A stretch of 64,000 bases of DNA from Bacteroidota bacterium (GCA_023386555.1 JAEWJK010000015.1:1-64000); one strand, 5' to 3'. Shown: positions 7,069 through 15,257, counted from the first letter of the stretch. The notes: generated by a model from the letters alone, not told the origin. Translations and numbers: made by a program.

Positions 7069-7653
7069 ATGAAACCATTAATGAAGAGACTATCAGTAGT
7101 AATTGCAGCATTTGTTATGCTGAGTGCATTTAGCTATGTAACTTATACGTGGACAAACGATGATGCCCATTCACAGGTACAGTTCACCGTAACGCATCTT
7201 GGTATTGCAGATGTAACGGGTACATTCAACGATTTTGATGCTAAGATCAATGCGTCAAAAGCAGATTTTAGTGATGCTGCATTCGAGTTCACTGCAAAAG
7301 TAGGATCTATTGATACAAGAGTAGAAGCAAGAGATAATCACCTGAAGAGTGCTGATTTCTTTGATGCAGCAAAATATCCTACGCTAGATTTTAAAAGTAC
7401 AGCCGTAAAAAAGAACGGGAAGAATAAATACAAAGTAACCGGCGATCTTACCATGCATGGTATTACCAAACCGGTAACACTTGATCTTATTTACAGGGGT
7501 TCTACTGTTAATGCCATGAATAAAAAAGAAACAGCAGGCTTCCAGGTAACAGGTACCATTAAACGTTCAGATTTTGAATTGGGAAATGGTTTTCCTGCAC
7601 CAATGATCAGCAATGAAGTGAAGATTAAAGTTGATGGAGAGTTTACAAAATAA
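7069..7653 (+). CDS. YceI-family periplasmic protein
   Basis: The product has 194 residues. Residues 1 to about 23 form a signal peptide. The mature part is a YceI lipocalin-like barrel: SQVQFTVTHLGIADVTGTF, FFDAAKYPTLDFKST and GDLTMHGITKPVTLDL are family signatures. YceI proteins bind polyprenyl or other amphiphilic molecules in the periplasm, and several respond to acid, oxidants or osmotic stress. The gene follows the NADP oxidoreductase by 32 bases and precedes the doxX-like gene by 80 bases that contain a long inverted repeat. The context suggests isoprenoid or quinone-like carrier function under redox stress. Confidence 0.9.
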   Translation: MKPLMKRLSVVIAAFVMLSAFSYVTYTWTNDDAHSQVQFTVTHLGIADVTGTFNDFDAKINASKADFSDAAFEFTAKVGSIDTRVEARDNHLKSADFFDAAKYPTLDFKSTAVKKNGKNKYKVTGDLTMHGITKPVTLDLIYRGSTVNAMNKKETAGFQVTGTIKRSDFELGNGFPAPMISNEVKIKVDGEFTK

Positions 7654-7663
7654 TTTAAATAAC

Positions 7664-7719
7664 TGTTGTGCATTGCCGTGTGGTTTTTCGGGGTATGTGT
7701 TTAAGCGCAATGCACAACA
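7664..7719. promoter_or_regulatory. 13-bp inverted repeat between yceI-like and doxX-like genes
   Basis: TGTTGTGCATTGC (7664-7676) and GCAATGCACAACA (7707-7719) are perfect inverted copies separated by 30 bases. There is no following T-tract. It could fold in the mRNA as a processing or stabilising stem between the two cistrons, or be a protein-binding dyad. Confidence 0.55.
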
Positions 7720-7733
7720 CCTAATTTATTCAG

Positions 7734-8207
7734 ATGAAAAAGATATTAGGTGTAGGACCGAACAGTGTTAGAAGCAGTACTGCTTTATTGTTACTGCGTG
7801 TTGGACTTGGTGCTTTAATGTTAGTACATGGTTTACCAAAGATGGCGATGTTATTCAGTGATGGCCCTATTGCATTCCCTTCAGTTATGGGTATGACTGC
7901 AGAATTTTCATTAGTACTTACTGTTTTATCAGAAGTAATATGTTCTGTATTTATTATAGCAGGATTGGGAAGCAGGTTAGCTGCCATTCCACTGATCATT
8001 ACTATGTTGGTTGCAGTGTTTGTTGTGCATGCAGCAGATTCTTTTGCCAATAAAGAACTGGCTATACTTTACCTGCTTGGATATAGTGTATTAGCGATAG
8101 CCGGTAGCGGAAAATACTCACTGGATTACCTGATGTTGAGAAGTTCATTTAAAAGCTATCATCCGGAAATTAAACCGGAAGATCCAACACTATCTATTTA
8201 TCAATAA
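7734..8207 (+). CDS. DoxX-family membrane protein
   Basis: The product has 157 residues with four hydrophobic segments (about 17-35, 55-78, 85-102 and 108-125). LLLRVGLGALMLVHGLPKM is the typical first DoxX helix. DoxX-type proteins are small inner-membrane proteins often linked to quinone or thiol oxidation and to oxidative stress complexes. The gene is ten bases before the DsbA-like gene, hence co-translated, which fits a membrane partner for a thiol-disulphide protein. The specific substrate is unknown. Confidence 0.85.
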   Translation: MKKILGVGPNSVRSSTALLLLRVGLGALMLVHGLPKMAMLFSDGPIAFPSVMGMTAEFSLVLTVLSEVICSVFIIAGLGSRLAAIPLIITMLVAVFVVHAADSFANKELAILYLLGYSVLAIAGSGKYSLDYLMLRSSFKSYHPEIKPEDPTLSIYQ

Positions 8208-8217
8208 AAGCTGACCT

Positions 8218-9111
8218 ATGAAAACTACTGACAATAATTTACGCTGCGATATAGCAACAGGATTGTGCGAATTGCCATCAGATAAAAATGCATCGGATAA
8301 TAAAGTAGTTAAACTGGTTTATTTTACTGATCCTATCTGCTCTTCTTGCTGGGGCATAGAGCCACAGTTACGAAAGCTGAAACTGGAATATGGTGATCAT
8401 TTTAAAATTGAATACCATATGGGAGGCTTATTAAGAAACTGGCAATCGTATGGTGGTAATGATGTTAACGGACCAGCTTCTGTAGCCCGGCATTGGGAAG
8501 AAGCCGGGAAGTATTATGAGATGCCAATTGATGGTGATATATGGAGAGAAGATCCACTTCAATCATCTTACCCGGCTTCTATTGCTGTTAAGGCAGCACA
8601 GATGCAGGATGAGCTAAAAGGTGAAAAGTTTTTACGCAGGATAAGGGAAATGGTATTTGTAGAGAAGGTAAATATTAATCTTACAGATAACCTTGCAAAA
8701 GCTGCAGCTGAAACAGGATTAAACGTTCAGCAGTTTTTGTTCGATTATGCAAATGATGCCATCAGGTTGTTTGAAGATGATATAAACCTGACGAAAATGT
8801 GGGGCGTAAGAGGTTTTCCAACAATTTTCTTTACCGATGAAGATGGTAGTCGTTTAAAACTTTACGGCAGCAGAAATTATGAACAGTATGAATCTGCATT
8901 GTTATCGCTGGTGCCGGATGTACCTAAAAAACAGTTGCCAGATGATGAACAATTGTTTGATGCATTTGGAACGATGGCTGCCAAAGAACTGGCTGTAATA
9001 AAAAACAGGAAATTATCTGACGTACAACAAACTTTAAATGAAATGAGTAACCGATCATTCATTACAAAGATCGGCTCAAACGATAAATACCTCTGGAAAA
9101 GAGCTTCCTGA
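8218..9111 (+). CDS. DsbA-family (FrnE/SpxH-like) thiol oxidoreductase
   Basis: The product has 297 residues without a signal peptide, so cytoplasmic. A thioredoxin fold with helical insertion carries the active site CSSC at 41-44 followed by WGIEP, and the cis-proline loop GFPT (P201). This CxxCWG-type site and the length resemble FrnE and SpxH/YjbH proteins, which act in oxidative-stress tolerance or as ClpXP adaptors; a role as a thiol exchanger is the safer call. Two further Cys (C10 and C17) lie in a tail before the fold. It follows the doxX-like gene by 10 bases and is followed by a strong intrinsic terminator. Confidence 0.85.
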   Translation: MKTTDNNLRCDIATGLCELPSDKNASDNKVVKLVYFTDPICSSCWGIEPQLRKLKLEYGDHFKIEYHMGGLLRNWQSYGGNDVNGPASVARHWEEAGKYYEMPIDGDIWREDPLQSSYPASIAVKAAQMQDELKGEKFLRRIREMVFVEKVNINLTDNLAKAAAETGLNVQQFLFDYANDAIRLFEDDINLTKMWGVRGFPTIFFTDEDGSRLKLYGSRNYEQYESALLSLVPDVPKKQLPDDEQLFDAFGTMAAKELAVIKNRKLSDVQQTLNEMSNRSFITKIGSNDKYLWKRAS

Positions 9112-9148
9112 TTATGTTTTGGGAAGTTGTGGGTTTTGGTTTTGGTTG

Positions 9149-9180
9149 ATGCCCTTTCACATTTGAAAGGGCATTTTTTA
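9149..9180 (+). terminator. Intrinsic terminator after the DsbA-like gene
   Basis: ATGCCCTTTCA (9149-9159) and TGAAAGGGCAT (9164-9174) form a perfect 11-bp stem with loop CATT, followed by a T-run. It separates the rclC-like gene from the four genes before it, so that gene depends on read-through or on its own promoter. Confidence 0.85.
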
Positions 9181-9197
9181 AATAAAAAAATTTTACG

Positions 9198-9770
9198 ATG
9201 ACGCAGTTATTCATTCACGCAGCGAAACTAAAAGACAAAGGCATTCATGTTACACGTTGGGCAATCGTAATTGTATTGTTATGGATCGGTGGATTGAAAG
9301 CTTTCAGATACGAGGCTGTTGGTATTGTGCCATTTGTTGCTAATAGTCCTACCATGAATTTCTTTTATGCCAAAGATGCTCCTGAATATAAAAAGTACAT
9401 GAACAAAGAAGGTGAATACAAACCGGAAAATATTGCCTGGCATGAGGCTAATAATACTTACCTGTTTTCTTATGGACTCGGTGCACTAATCGTGTTGATC
9501 GGCTTGTTGATTGCCGCATATCCTATATGGCCTGGTGTTTCAGCATTTGGCAGTTTGCTGGCTTTTATAATGTCGTTGATCACCTTATCATTTCTAATTA
9601 CTACACCAGAAACCTGGGTGCAGCCTTTGGGTGATGCAGAACATGGATTTCCTTACCTCAGTGCTGCCGGAAGACTGGTAATAAAAGATGTGATAATGAT
9701 GGGTGCAGCTATTGCAACTATGGCACAGGCTTCAGCCAAATATTTACAGCAAAAAAAGATTGCTTATTGA
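9198..9770 (+). CDS. DUF417 / RclC-like inner-membrane protein
   Basis: The product has 190 residues with four predicted membrane helices (about 21-37, 88-107, 112-133 and 160-178). KGIHVTRWAIVIVLLWIGGL with FRYEAVGIVPFVANSP is the hallmark of the DUF417/YkgB family, which includes RclC, induced by reactive chlorine in E. coli. Between helices 1 and 2 there is a charged insert of about 35 residues (YAKDAPEYKKYMNKEGEYKP region). Its function is unknown even in E. coli. It is the last gene of the redox cluster but lies behind a terminator, so its expression may be partly independent. Confidence 0.85.
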   Translation: MTQLFIHAAKLKDKGIHVTRWAIVIVLLWIGGLKAFRYEAVGIVPFVANSPTMNFFYAKDAPEYKKYMNKEGEYKPENIAWHEANNTYLFSYGLGALIVLIGLLIAAYPIWPGVSAFGSLLAFIMSLITLSFLITTPETWVQPLGDAEHGFPYLSAAGRLVIKDVIMMGAAIATMAQASAKYLQQKKIAY

Positions 9771-9806
9771 ATCTACAAAAAAAAGGATTCATGCGTAAGC
9801 AAAATG

Positions 9807-9838
9807 CTAAAGGCTCTTTACTATTAAAGAGCCTTTAG
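9807..9838. terminator. Bidirectional terminator hairpin
   Basis: CTAAAGGCTCTTTA (9807-9820) pairs perfectly with TAAAGAGCCTTTAG (9825-9838) around loop CTAT. It lies between the convergent ends of the rclC-like gene and the lipoprotein gene ending at 9899, so it can serve both. Confidence 0.7.
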
Positions 9839-9898
9839 TGAATATAAATTATCAAAAGTGATTACATTATTTTCATGCAGTTCGATTGATGCTTATAA

Positions 9899-10915
9899 CT
9901 ATTTCCAGTTTAGCTGCATACTTCCACCACTTAATCTATAACCTTTTGTATCTCTTGGCCAAACCGGTGCTTTATTGGTTAATGCAACAGGCTTTGGTGC
10001 ATTGGCAGGTACAATAGCGATGGCTGTGTAATAAGATTTTTCAAATGTTTTATAAGTCCATGTTGCAATGTTTTTTCCGTCTGGTGACCATGTTGGGAAT
10101 GTTTCAACATTATCATTGTCGGCATCGGTTAGCTGCTTCATGTTTTTTCCATTGATATCCATTACCCAAACATGATTATTGAGAATGAAAGCTACTTTTT
10201 TACCATCAGGGCTAACTGCAGCATGATAAGGAGAAGGATCATCCAGCTCTTCATCAATACGGGTTAGGTTTTGTAAAGAAGCATCCGATAAAAAGATGCC
10301 TGGTGTTTTTGCTTCATAAGGCTTTCCATCGGTTGAATTTGATTTATACGTGCCGCTCATCACTAAACGATTGTCGGGAGTCCAGCTACCATAATATTTA
10401 TGCTCGAACTTTGTTACCAGTTTACCGGTAGCCAAATCAAAAACGCCTACACAATCATTTTCAAAAGCCTGTCCTTTATAGCCGAAGATGGTTACTGATA
10501 AATATTTACCATCAGGAGACACTTTAGGATCACTCATCTTACTCAAGACAGCACTGATGCCTGTATTATTTATAATACTATAATTTTCTAACTGCTCTTT
10601 ATAATCAGGGTTCTCGGATGACATGTCAAGCACATTCTTAAACTGGGTGAAGCTTGCATTAGTTTTTCTCACCAGCACATTTCTTTTGCGGTAATTATCA
10701 TCCATAAAATATATCTCACCGGATTTTACAACAAAAGGCTGAGTAGCATTATCGAATAATTTCTTTTCGGCTTTAGTAGCAAAGTCATAAGATTTTACAT
10801 CACTTGTAAAGTTGTAATATAGTTTTCCTTTCCATGCAGGAGAATTGGTCTCTGAACATCCTGCAATAGTCAACGTAATCAATAAAACAGGGAGTAATCG
10901 TAACAACATCTTCAT
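9899..10915 (-). CDS. Lipoprotein with WD40-like/TolB beta-propeller repeats
   Basis: The product has 338 residues. The lipobox TIAGC puts the lipidated Cys at 20. The rest holds PD40-type repeats, each with an SPDGK-like turn: VSPDGKYLSV (about 130), WTPDNRLVMSG, VSPDGKKVAFIL and WSPDGKNIATW. These fold as a beta-propeller in the periplasm, usually for protein contacts. The gene stands alone between the terminator at 9807-9838 and the divergent helicase gene. No partner is visible, and the function is unknown. Confidence 0.75.
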   Translation of the reverse strand: MKMLLRLLPVLLITLTIAGCSETNSPAWKGKLYYNFTSDVKSYDFATKAEKKLFDNATQPFVVKSGEIYFMDDNYRKRNVLVRKTNASFTQFKNVLDMSSENPDYKEQLENYSIINNTGISAVLSKMSDPKVSPDGKYLSVTIFGYKGQAFENDCVGVFDLATGKLVTKFEHKYYGSWTPDNRLVMSGTYKSNSTDGKPYEAKTPGIFLSDASLQNLTRIDEELDDPSPYHAAVSPDGKKVAFILNNHVWVMDINGKNMKQLTDADNDNVETFPTWSPDGKNIATWTYKTFEKSYYTAIAIVPANAPKPVALTNKAPVWPRDTKGYRLSGGSMQLNWK

Positions 10916-11033
10916 TATGATTCATTTTTGAAGATGGAAAGTAAAGCAAAAATTTTTCATTAGTATGAAGAACGAAATACCGAAAAGAATAAAGATTTTT
11001 CTCATATACAACTGCCCCGGAAACATTAATATC

Positions 11034-11041
11034 TACCTTTA
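11034..11041 (+). promoter_or_regulatory. TACCTTTA promoter box of the helicase gene
   Basis: The box matches TAnnTTTG in 7 of 8 positions and ends 3 bases before the ATG at 11045. If the start point is the usual 5-6 bases downstream, the mRNA is leaderless. Confidence 0.5.
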
Positions 11042-11044
11042 CAA

Positions 11045-12373
11045 ATGCCTGAGAATAATTTTTCTATTCCTGATATTTTATCTGCATTAAATATTGAAGC
11101 ACTTAACCCGATGCAGCTACAGAGTTTAGAAGCAACGGAACAAAGTGATAATGTGATCATTTTATCTGATACCGGTTCGGGAAAGACCATTGCTTTTTTA
11201 TTACCTGTATTACGTTCTATTGATGCTGCTATCAAAACCACGCAGGCAATGATCGTTGTGCCTTCAAGAGAACTTGCTTTGCAGATAGAACAGGTGTTTA
11301 AGAATATGCGTACTGGTTATAAGATTACCTGTTGCTATGGAGGACATAAAAGAGAGATCGAAGAAAATAATTTATTACAGGCTCCGGCTGTTATTGTTGG
11401 AACACCAGGCAGAATATCGGATCATTTAAGACGAGAAAATATTACTGCCGATACCATTCATACATTGGTGCTGGATGAATATGATAAATCGCTGGAATTG
11501 GGATTTACTGAAGAAGTGTCATTCATTGCAGCATCATTACCAAATGTGAAAAAGAGAATTCTCACTTCTGCAACAGAAGCTGCTGAACTGCCTTCATTCA
11601 TTGATGAAAATAATATTACTACACTCAATTTTCTTTCCGGTGAACCGAAAGCTGCTGAGGTGCTGAGTTTTAAAAAGCTGATATCGCCTCAGAAAGATAA
11701 AATTGATTCGCTCTTTACACTATTGTGTTATCTCGGAGATCGTTCAGCTATCATCTTCTGCAATCACCGTGAAGCGGTTGAAAGAACCAGCCAGTTGCTT
11801 GCAGAAAAAAGCATCATCAATACTTTTTATCATGGTGCCATGGAACAGTACGAAAGAGAAACTGCTTTGGCAAAATTCAGGAATGGCAGCATCAACTTTT
11901 TAGTTACGACAGATCTTGCCGCAAGAGGACTTGATATTCCAAACATTCGTTACATCATTCACTATCATTTACCGGCAACGGAAGATGTATTCACACACAG
12001 GAATGGCAGAACAGCAAGAATGGATGCCAGTGGAACGATCATTCTAATACTAAATGAAGAAGAAAAATTGCCTGTATATATTGATGAACCTGTAGAAGAG
12101 ATAGAATTGAACGAAAGCTACTCTTTACCTGAAAAGCCCAAATGGACAACATTATACATTAGTGCAGGTAAAAAAGATAAGGTAAACAAGATTGATATCG
12201 TTGGCTTCCTATCAAATCGAGGTCAGTTGAAAAAAGAAGACATTGGCCTGATAGAAGTGAAAGATTTTTATGCTTATGTAGCGGTTCGTAAATCAAAAGC
12301 CAGTAGTGTGCTACAACTGGCAAAAGATCAGAAGATCAAGAATAAGAAGGTGAAGATCAGCATTGCAAAATAA
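11045..12373 (+). CDS. DEAD-box-type ATP-dependent RNA helicase (DbpA-like)
   Basis: The product has 442 residues with SF2 motifs: Q-motif region (NPMQLQS), motif I SDTGSGKT (41-48), PSRELALQ (73-80), TPGR (120-123), motif II DEYD (144-147), SAT (175-177), TTDLAARGLDIP and HRNGRTAR. The C-terminal 75 residues resemble the DbpA RNA-binding domain, which targets 23S rRNA during 50S assembly. Motif II is DEYD rather than DEAD; Asp and Glu, which hold Mg-ATP, are kept, and only the third residue differs. A role in ribosome assembly or RNA remodelling is likely. The start at 11045 is supported by the promoter box 3 bases before. Confidence 0.88.
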   Translation: MPENNFSIPDILSALNIEALNPMQLQSLEATEQSDNVIILSDTGSGKTIAFLLPVLRSIDAAIKTTQAMIVVPSRELALQIEQVFKNMRTGYKITCCYGGHKREIEENNLLQAPAVIVGTPGRISDHLRRENITADTIHTLVLDEYDKSLELGFTEEVSFIAASLPNVKKRILTSATEAAELPSFIDENNITTLNFLSGEPKAAEVLSFKKLISPQKDKIDSLFTLLCYLGDRSAIIFCNHREAVERTSQLLAEKSIINTFYHGAMEQYERETALAKFRNGSINFLVTTDLAARGLDIPNIRYIIHYHLPATEDVFTHRNGRTARMDASGTIILILNEEEKLPVYIDEPVEEIELNESYSLPEKPKWTTLYISAGKKDKVNKIDIVGFLSNRGQLKKEDIGLIEVKDFYAYVAVRKSKASSVLQLAKDQKIKNKKVKISIAK

Positions 12374-12714
12374 CTCAGCCTACTACCGGTGTAATTGATG
12401 CACTGAAAAATTCTGAAGCCTGCCATATCTCTTTTTCAGAGAAAGATGCGGTTAAAGCTTTTGTTCGAAGATCCATCTGGATGTCGCTACTAATGGCAAC
12501 AGACATAAAGCCGGATAAATGTAAATATGTTGGAAAGATCAAAGTCGTTTTCATAAGGCAAACCTACAATCTACTTCAACCCTGAAGGATGATGCCGGTC
12601 AAGTTTACCGCTGATCCGGAGCAGGGAAAGCTGGTTTAACAAAACACTTATACGTTTGCCTGTGAACTTTCCATTTCCGGGTACTAAAAGAATGATATAC
12701 ATAAGTGGATCAAA
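12374..12714 (+). other. Gene-fragment region upstream of the HipA remnant
   Basis: This 341-base stretch has no intact gene. One plus frame is open for about 70 codons from just after the helicase stop to a TGA near 12585 (it includes SEACHISFSEKDAVKAFVRR), and another from about 12614 ends in a TGA that overlaps the next ATG. I recognise neither. The stretch occupies the place where the N-terminal half of a HipA gene would be expected, so it is probably decayed sequence. Confidence 0.4.
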
Positions 12715-13206
12715 ATGAAGTTGATTGATTCATACTTCCCTGCAAGTATAGCAGCGAAAGAGCAGTTTTTCCGATTAGTTGTATTCAATTATTTATTATC
12801 AAATGGGGATGCTCATTTAAAAAACTTTTCAAGACTGGATTGTGAAGGGAATAATGATGGTGTCTTAGCGCCTGCATATGACTTAATTAATACTAAACTT
12901 CATATTGATGATAGTGATCTTGCATTAAAAGAGGGTTTATATGAGGGCGACTATAATTATCAAAGCTATAATACATTGGGTTACTACGCTTTTGATGATT
13001 TTTATGAGTTTGGATTAAGGATAGGAATGTTGCCAACCAGGGTAAAACGTTTCATCAAGAGTTTTCTTTTAGAAAGCGATACAATAGCCCATATGATAGA
13101 ACGATCATTCTTAAATACTGAGGCAAAAAACAATTACAGTAAAATGTATACAGAGAAATTAAAAAGGCTGACTACGTCTACACTTGAGCTTATAGACTCT
13201 CAATAG
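12715..13206 (+). CDS. C-terminal HipA-like kinase fragment
   Basis: The product has 163 residues. SNGDAHLKNFS (29-39) is the catalytic loop of HipA toxins (N-x-D-x-H-x-K-N), and PAYDLINT (53-60) carries the metal-binding Asp region. HipA proteins are Ser/Thr kinases of about 300-430 residues that phosphorylate glutamyl-tRNA synthetase or other targets and are blocked by HipB. Here the N-terminal half with the ATP-binding loop and the HipA-N domain is missing, and no HipB-like gene is nearby. The protein is therefore probably inactive; a split-gene partner cannot be excluded because the region before it is partly open. Confidence 0.7.
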   Translation: MKLIDSYFPASIAAKEQFFRLVVFNYLLSNGDAHLKNFSRLDCEGNNDGVLAPAYDLINTKLHIDDSDLALKEGLYEGDYNYQSYNTLGYYAFDDFYEFGLRIGMLPTRVKRFIKSFLLESDTIAHMIERSFLNTEAKNNYSKMYTEKLKRLTTSTLELIDSQ

Positions 13207-13282
13207 CCAACTAATTAGCAAACTATAAAAAAGAAAAAAGCCTCAAATAATTGGTTCACAATTAAATGAGACTTTAAAGCTG

Positions 13283-13355
13283 TGGTGTGGGCCGGGATCG
13301 AACCGGCGACACAAGGATTTTCAGTCCTTTGCTCTACCGACTGAGCTACCGCACC
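13283..13355 (-). tRNA. tRNA-Phe(GAA)
   Basis: Read on the minus strand, the 73-base cloverleaf has a D-arm (GCTC...GAGC), an anticodon stem GGACT/AGTCC-like with loop TGAAAAT giving anticodon GAA, and a T-arm GCCGG-TTCGATC-CCGGC. The acceptor GGTGCGG pairs with CCACACC except for a C5-A68 mismatch. Only CA, not a full CCA in frame with the discriminator, follows position 73, so the end is completed after transcription. It stands alone between the HipA remnant and asnS. Confidence 0.93.
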
Positions 13356-13440
13356 TCCTTGAATATCGAACAGAAGAACAAGGAATACTGAACACTGAAC
13401 GATTATCGGGCTGCAAATATAATGGCAAAACCTAAACGAA

Positions 13441-13566
13441 AAACCGATTACACGAATTTTTACGAATTACACAGATTTATCCAAGCAACACTCAAAAGCA
13501 TTCAATTTCTTCATCTTACTTAATTCGTGTACTTCAAATACTGCCTCATTCGATCTAATTCGTGTT
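13441..13566. repeat. ACACGAATT-type low-complexity repeat stretch
   Basis: Variants of the words ATTACACGAATTTTTACG, GAATTACACAG, AATTCGTGTACTTC and AATTCGTGTTTC recur in both orientations over about 125 bases directly behind the asnS stop. The two orientations can pair with each other in the transcript. This looks like a dispersed palindromic element, not a gene. Confidence 0.45.
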
Positions 13567-13567
13567 T

Positions 13568-15019
13568 CTAAAACTCACAATTCTTTGGTGTTCTGGCAAA
13601 AGCGATCACATCACGAATATTCGTCATGCCTGTTACAAATTGCACCATTCGTTCAAAGCCTAAACCGAAACCGGCATGTGGCACTGAACCAAAACGTCTT
13701 GTATCTAAATACCAGCTCATTTCTTCAGCCGGTATATGCATGTCTTTCATTCGCTGCTCCAGTTTCTCAAGTCTTTCTTCTCTTTGAGAACCACCAACGA
13801 TCTCACCAATACCCGGAGCTAAAATATCCATTGCCGCTACCGTTTCCTTTCCTGGCTCGCAACCATCATCTAACCTCATATAAAATGCTTTAATGGCAGC
13901 AGGATAATTGGTAACGATTACCGGCTTTTTAAAATGTTTTTCCACCAAATATCTTTCATGCTCACTTTGCATATCAATTCCCCATTTCACTTCATACTGG
14001 AACTTCTTCTTTTTGTAAGCCGGACTTTGCAGCAGAATGTCTATAGCTTCAGTGTAAGTGATCCTTTCAAATTTATTGTTCAGTACAAATTCCAGTTTCT
14101 CCATCAATCCAAACTCACTTCTTTTATCCTGTGGTAACTGCTTTTCTTCTTCGGCCAAACGCTGGGCAAGAAACTCAATGTCTTCCCTGTTATTCTCTAA
14201 AGCATAACGGATGATGTACTGGATAAACTCTTCCGCCAGGTTCATATTATCTTCCAGGTCGTTGAAAGCTACTTCCGGTTCTATCATCCAGAATTCTGCA
14301 AGATGCCTTGTAGTATTGGAGTTCTCTGCCCTGAAAGTCGGGCCGAAAGTATAAATATCACTGAAAGCCATTGCACCCAATTCACCTTCCAGCTGACCAC
14401 TCACAGTAAGATTTGTGCTCTTGCCAAAGAAATCTTCTTTGTAGTTAATACTGCCATCATCATTTTTCGGTGCAGAACCATCCATTGGTAAAGTGGTTAC
14501 CCTGAACATTTCTCCGGCACCTTCAGCATCAGAAGCTGTAATGATGGGTGTATGCAGGTAAACAAATCCTTTCTCATTAAAGAATTTATGAATGGCAAAA
14601 GCCAGTGAATGTCTTACCCGGAATACTGCACTGAATGTGTTTGTACGAAAACGTAAATGAGCTTTCTCTCTTAAAAATTCCAGGCTGTGTTTCTTGGGTT
14701 GTAAAGGATATTTTTCTGCATCAGAATCACCCAGCACTTCAATGGTCTTTGCTTTCAATTCTATTTTTTGTCCCTTACCCAGAGAAGCTACAACTTCTCC
14801 TGTTACTTTTAAAGATGCTCCTGTAGTAATACGTTTAGTCGTTGCTTCATCCAGCAAACCCAGTTCAGCCACTACCTGCAGGTTGTTATTCGTACTGCCA
14901 TCATTCAAAGCAATGAACTGGTTATTACGGAAGGTTCTTACCCAACCCATAACGATAACTTCTTGCCCGGTCTGTTCTGTTTGTAACAGTGCTTTGATCT
15001 TTACTCTCTGGTTAAACAT
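13568..15019 (-). CDS. asnS: Asparaginyl-tRNA synthetase
   Basis: The product has 483 residues from the ATG at 15019. An OB-fold anticodon-binding domain (EVIVMGWVRTFRNNQFIALNDG, about 18-40) precedes a class II catalytic core: motif 1 HKFFNEKGFVYLHTPIITASDAEGAGEMF, motif 2 TFRAENSNTTRHLAEFWMIEPE and motif 3 GFGLGFERMVQFVTG, ending TPKNCEF. The motif-2 and AGEMF signatures separate AsnRS from AspRS. It charges tRNA-Asn in the cytoplasm. An in-frame ATG at 15121 would add 34 residues encoded largely by the dispersed repeat at 15066-15085, so 15019 is preferred. It is a single gene transcribed leftwards. Confidence 0.95.
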   Translation of the reverse strand: MFNQRVKIKALLQTEQTGQEVIVMGWVRTFRNNQFIALNDGSTNNNLQVVAELGLLDEATTKRITTGASLKVTGEVVASLGKGQKIELKAKTIEVLGDSDAEKYPLQPKKHSLEFLREKAHLRFRTNTFSAVFRVRHSLAFAIHKFFNEKGFVYLHTPIITASDAEGAGEMFRVTTLPMDGSAPKNDDGSINYKEDFFGKSTNLTVSGQLEGELGAMAFSDIYTFGPTFRAENSNTTRHLAEFWMIEPEVAFNDLEDNMNLAEEFIQYIIRYALENNREDIEFLAQRLAEEEKQLPQDKRSEFGLMEKLEFVLNNKFERITYTEAIDILLQSPAYKKKKFQYEVKWGIDMQSEHERYLVEKHFKKPVIVTNYPAAIKAFYMRLDDGCEPGKETVAAMDILAPGIGEIVGGSQREERLEKLEQRMKDMHIPAEEMSWYLDTRRFGSVPHAGFGLGFERMVQFVTGMTNIRDVIAFARTPKNCEF

Positions 15020-15065
15020 CTTTTTATTTTTTTGTAACTGGCAGCAACGCTTCGTTTTTGCTTTG

Positions 15066-15085
15066 CTTGCGTCGCACTCTTGTAC
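15066..15085 (-). repeat. Dispersed 20-base repeat, copy D (GTACAAGAG subtype)
   Basis: On the minus strand it reads GTACAAGAGTGCGACGCAAG. It lies in the leader of asnS, 47 bases before the start codon. The upstream flank (TGCTGCCCAGGGAACATTCA) shares TGCTG and GAACA words with other copies. Other copies are at 31977-31996, 47619-47638, 53906-53925 and 54570-54589. Confidence 0.65.
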
Positions 15086-15238
15086 TGAATGTTCCCTGGG
15101 CAGCATTGCAATAGTAAGCATAACTACTAATGGTGTGCAGAAATCCTTCCTTTAGGCAGGATGTTCAGATACCAATTAAGGGATGCAAAGATAAGATTCA
15201 GCAATTAGTCATAGATACTCAATGTGAAGCCTCGTTAA

Positions 15239-15246
15239 AATCTTTG
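15239..15246 (+). promoter_or_regulatory. AATCTTTG promoter box of the aldehyde dehydrogenase gene
   Basis: Seven of eight positions fit TAnnTTTG; the box ends 11 bases before the ATG at 15258. Confidence 0.4.
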
Positions 15247-15257
15247 TATTTTCAAAG

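Noticed and set aside
15020..15121. N-terminal extension of asnS
   Set aside because: The 34 extra residues are encoded by a dispersed repeat and absent from the synthetase family.
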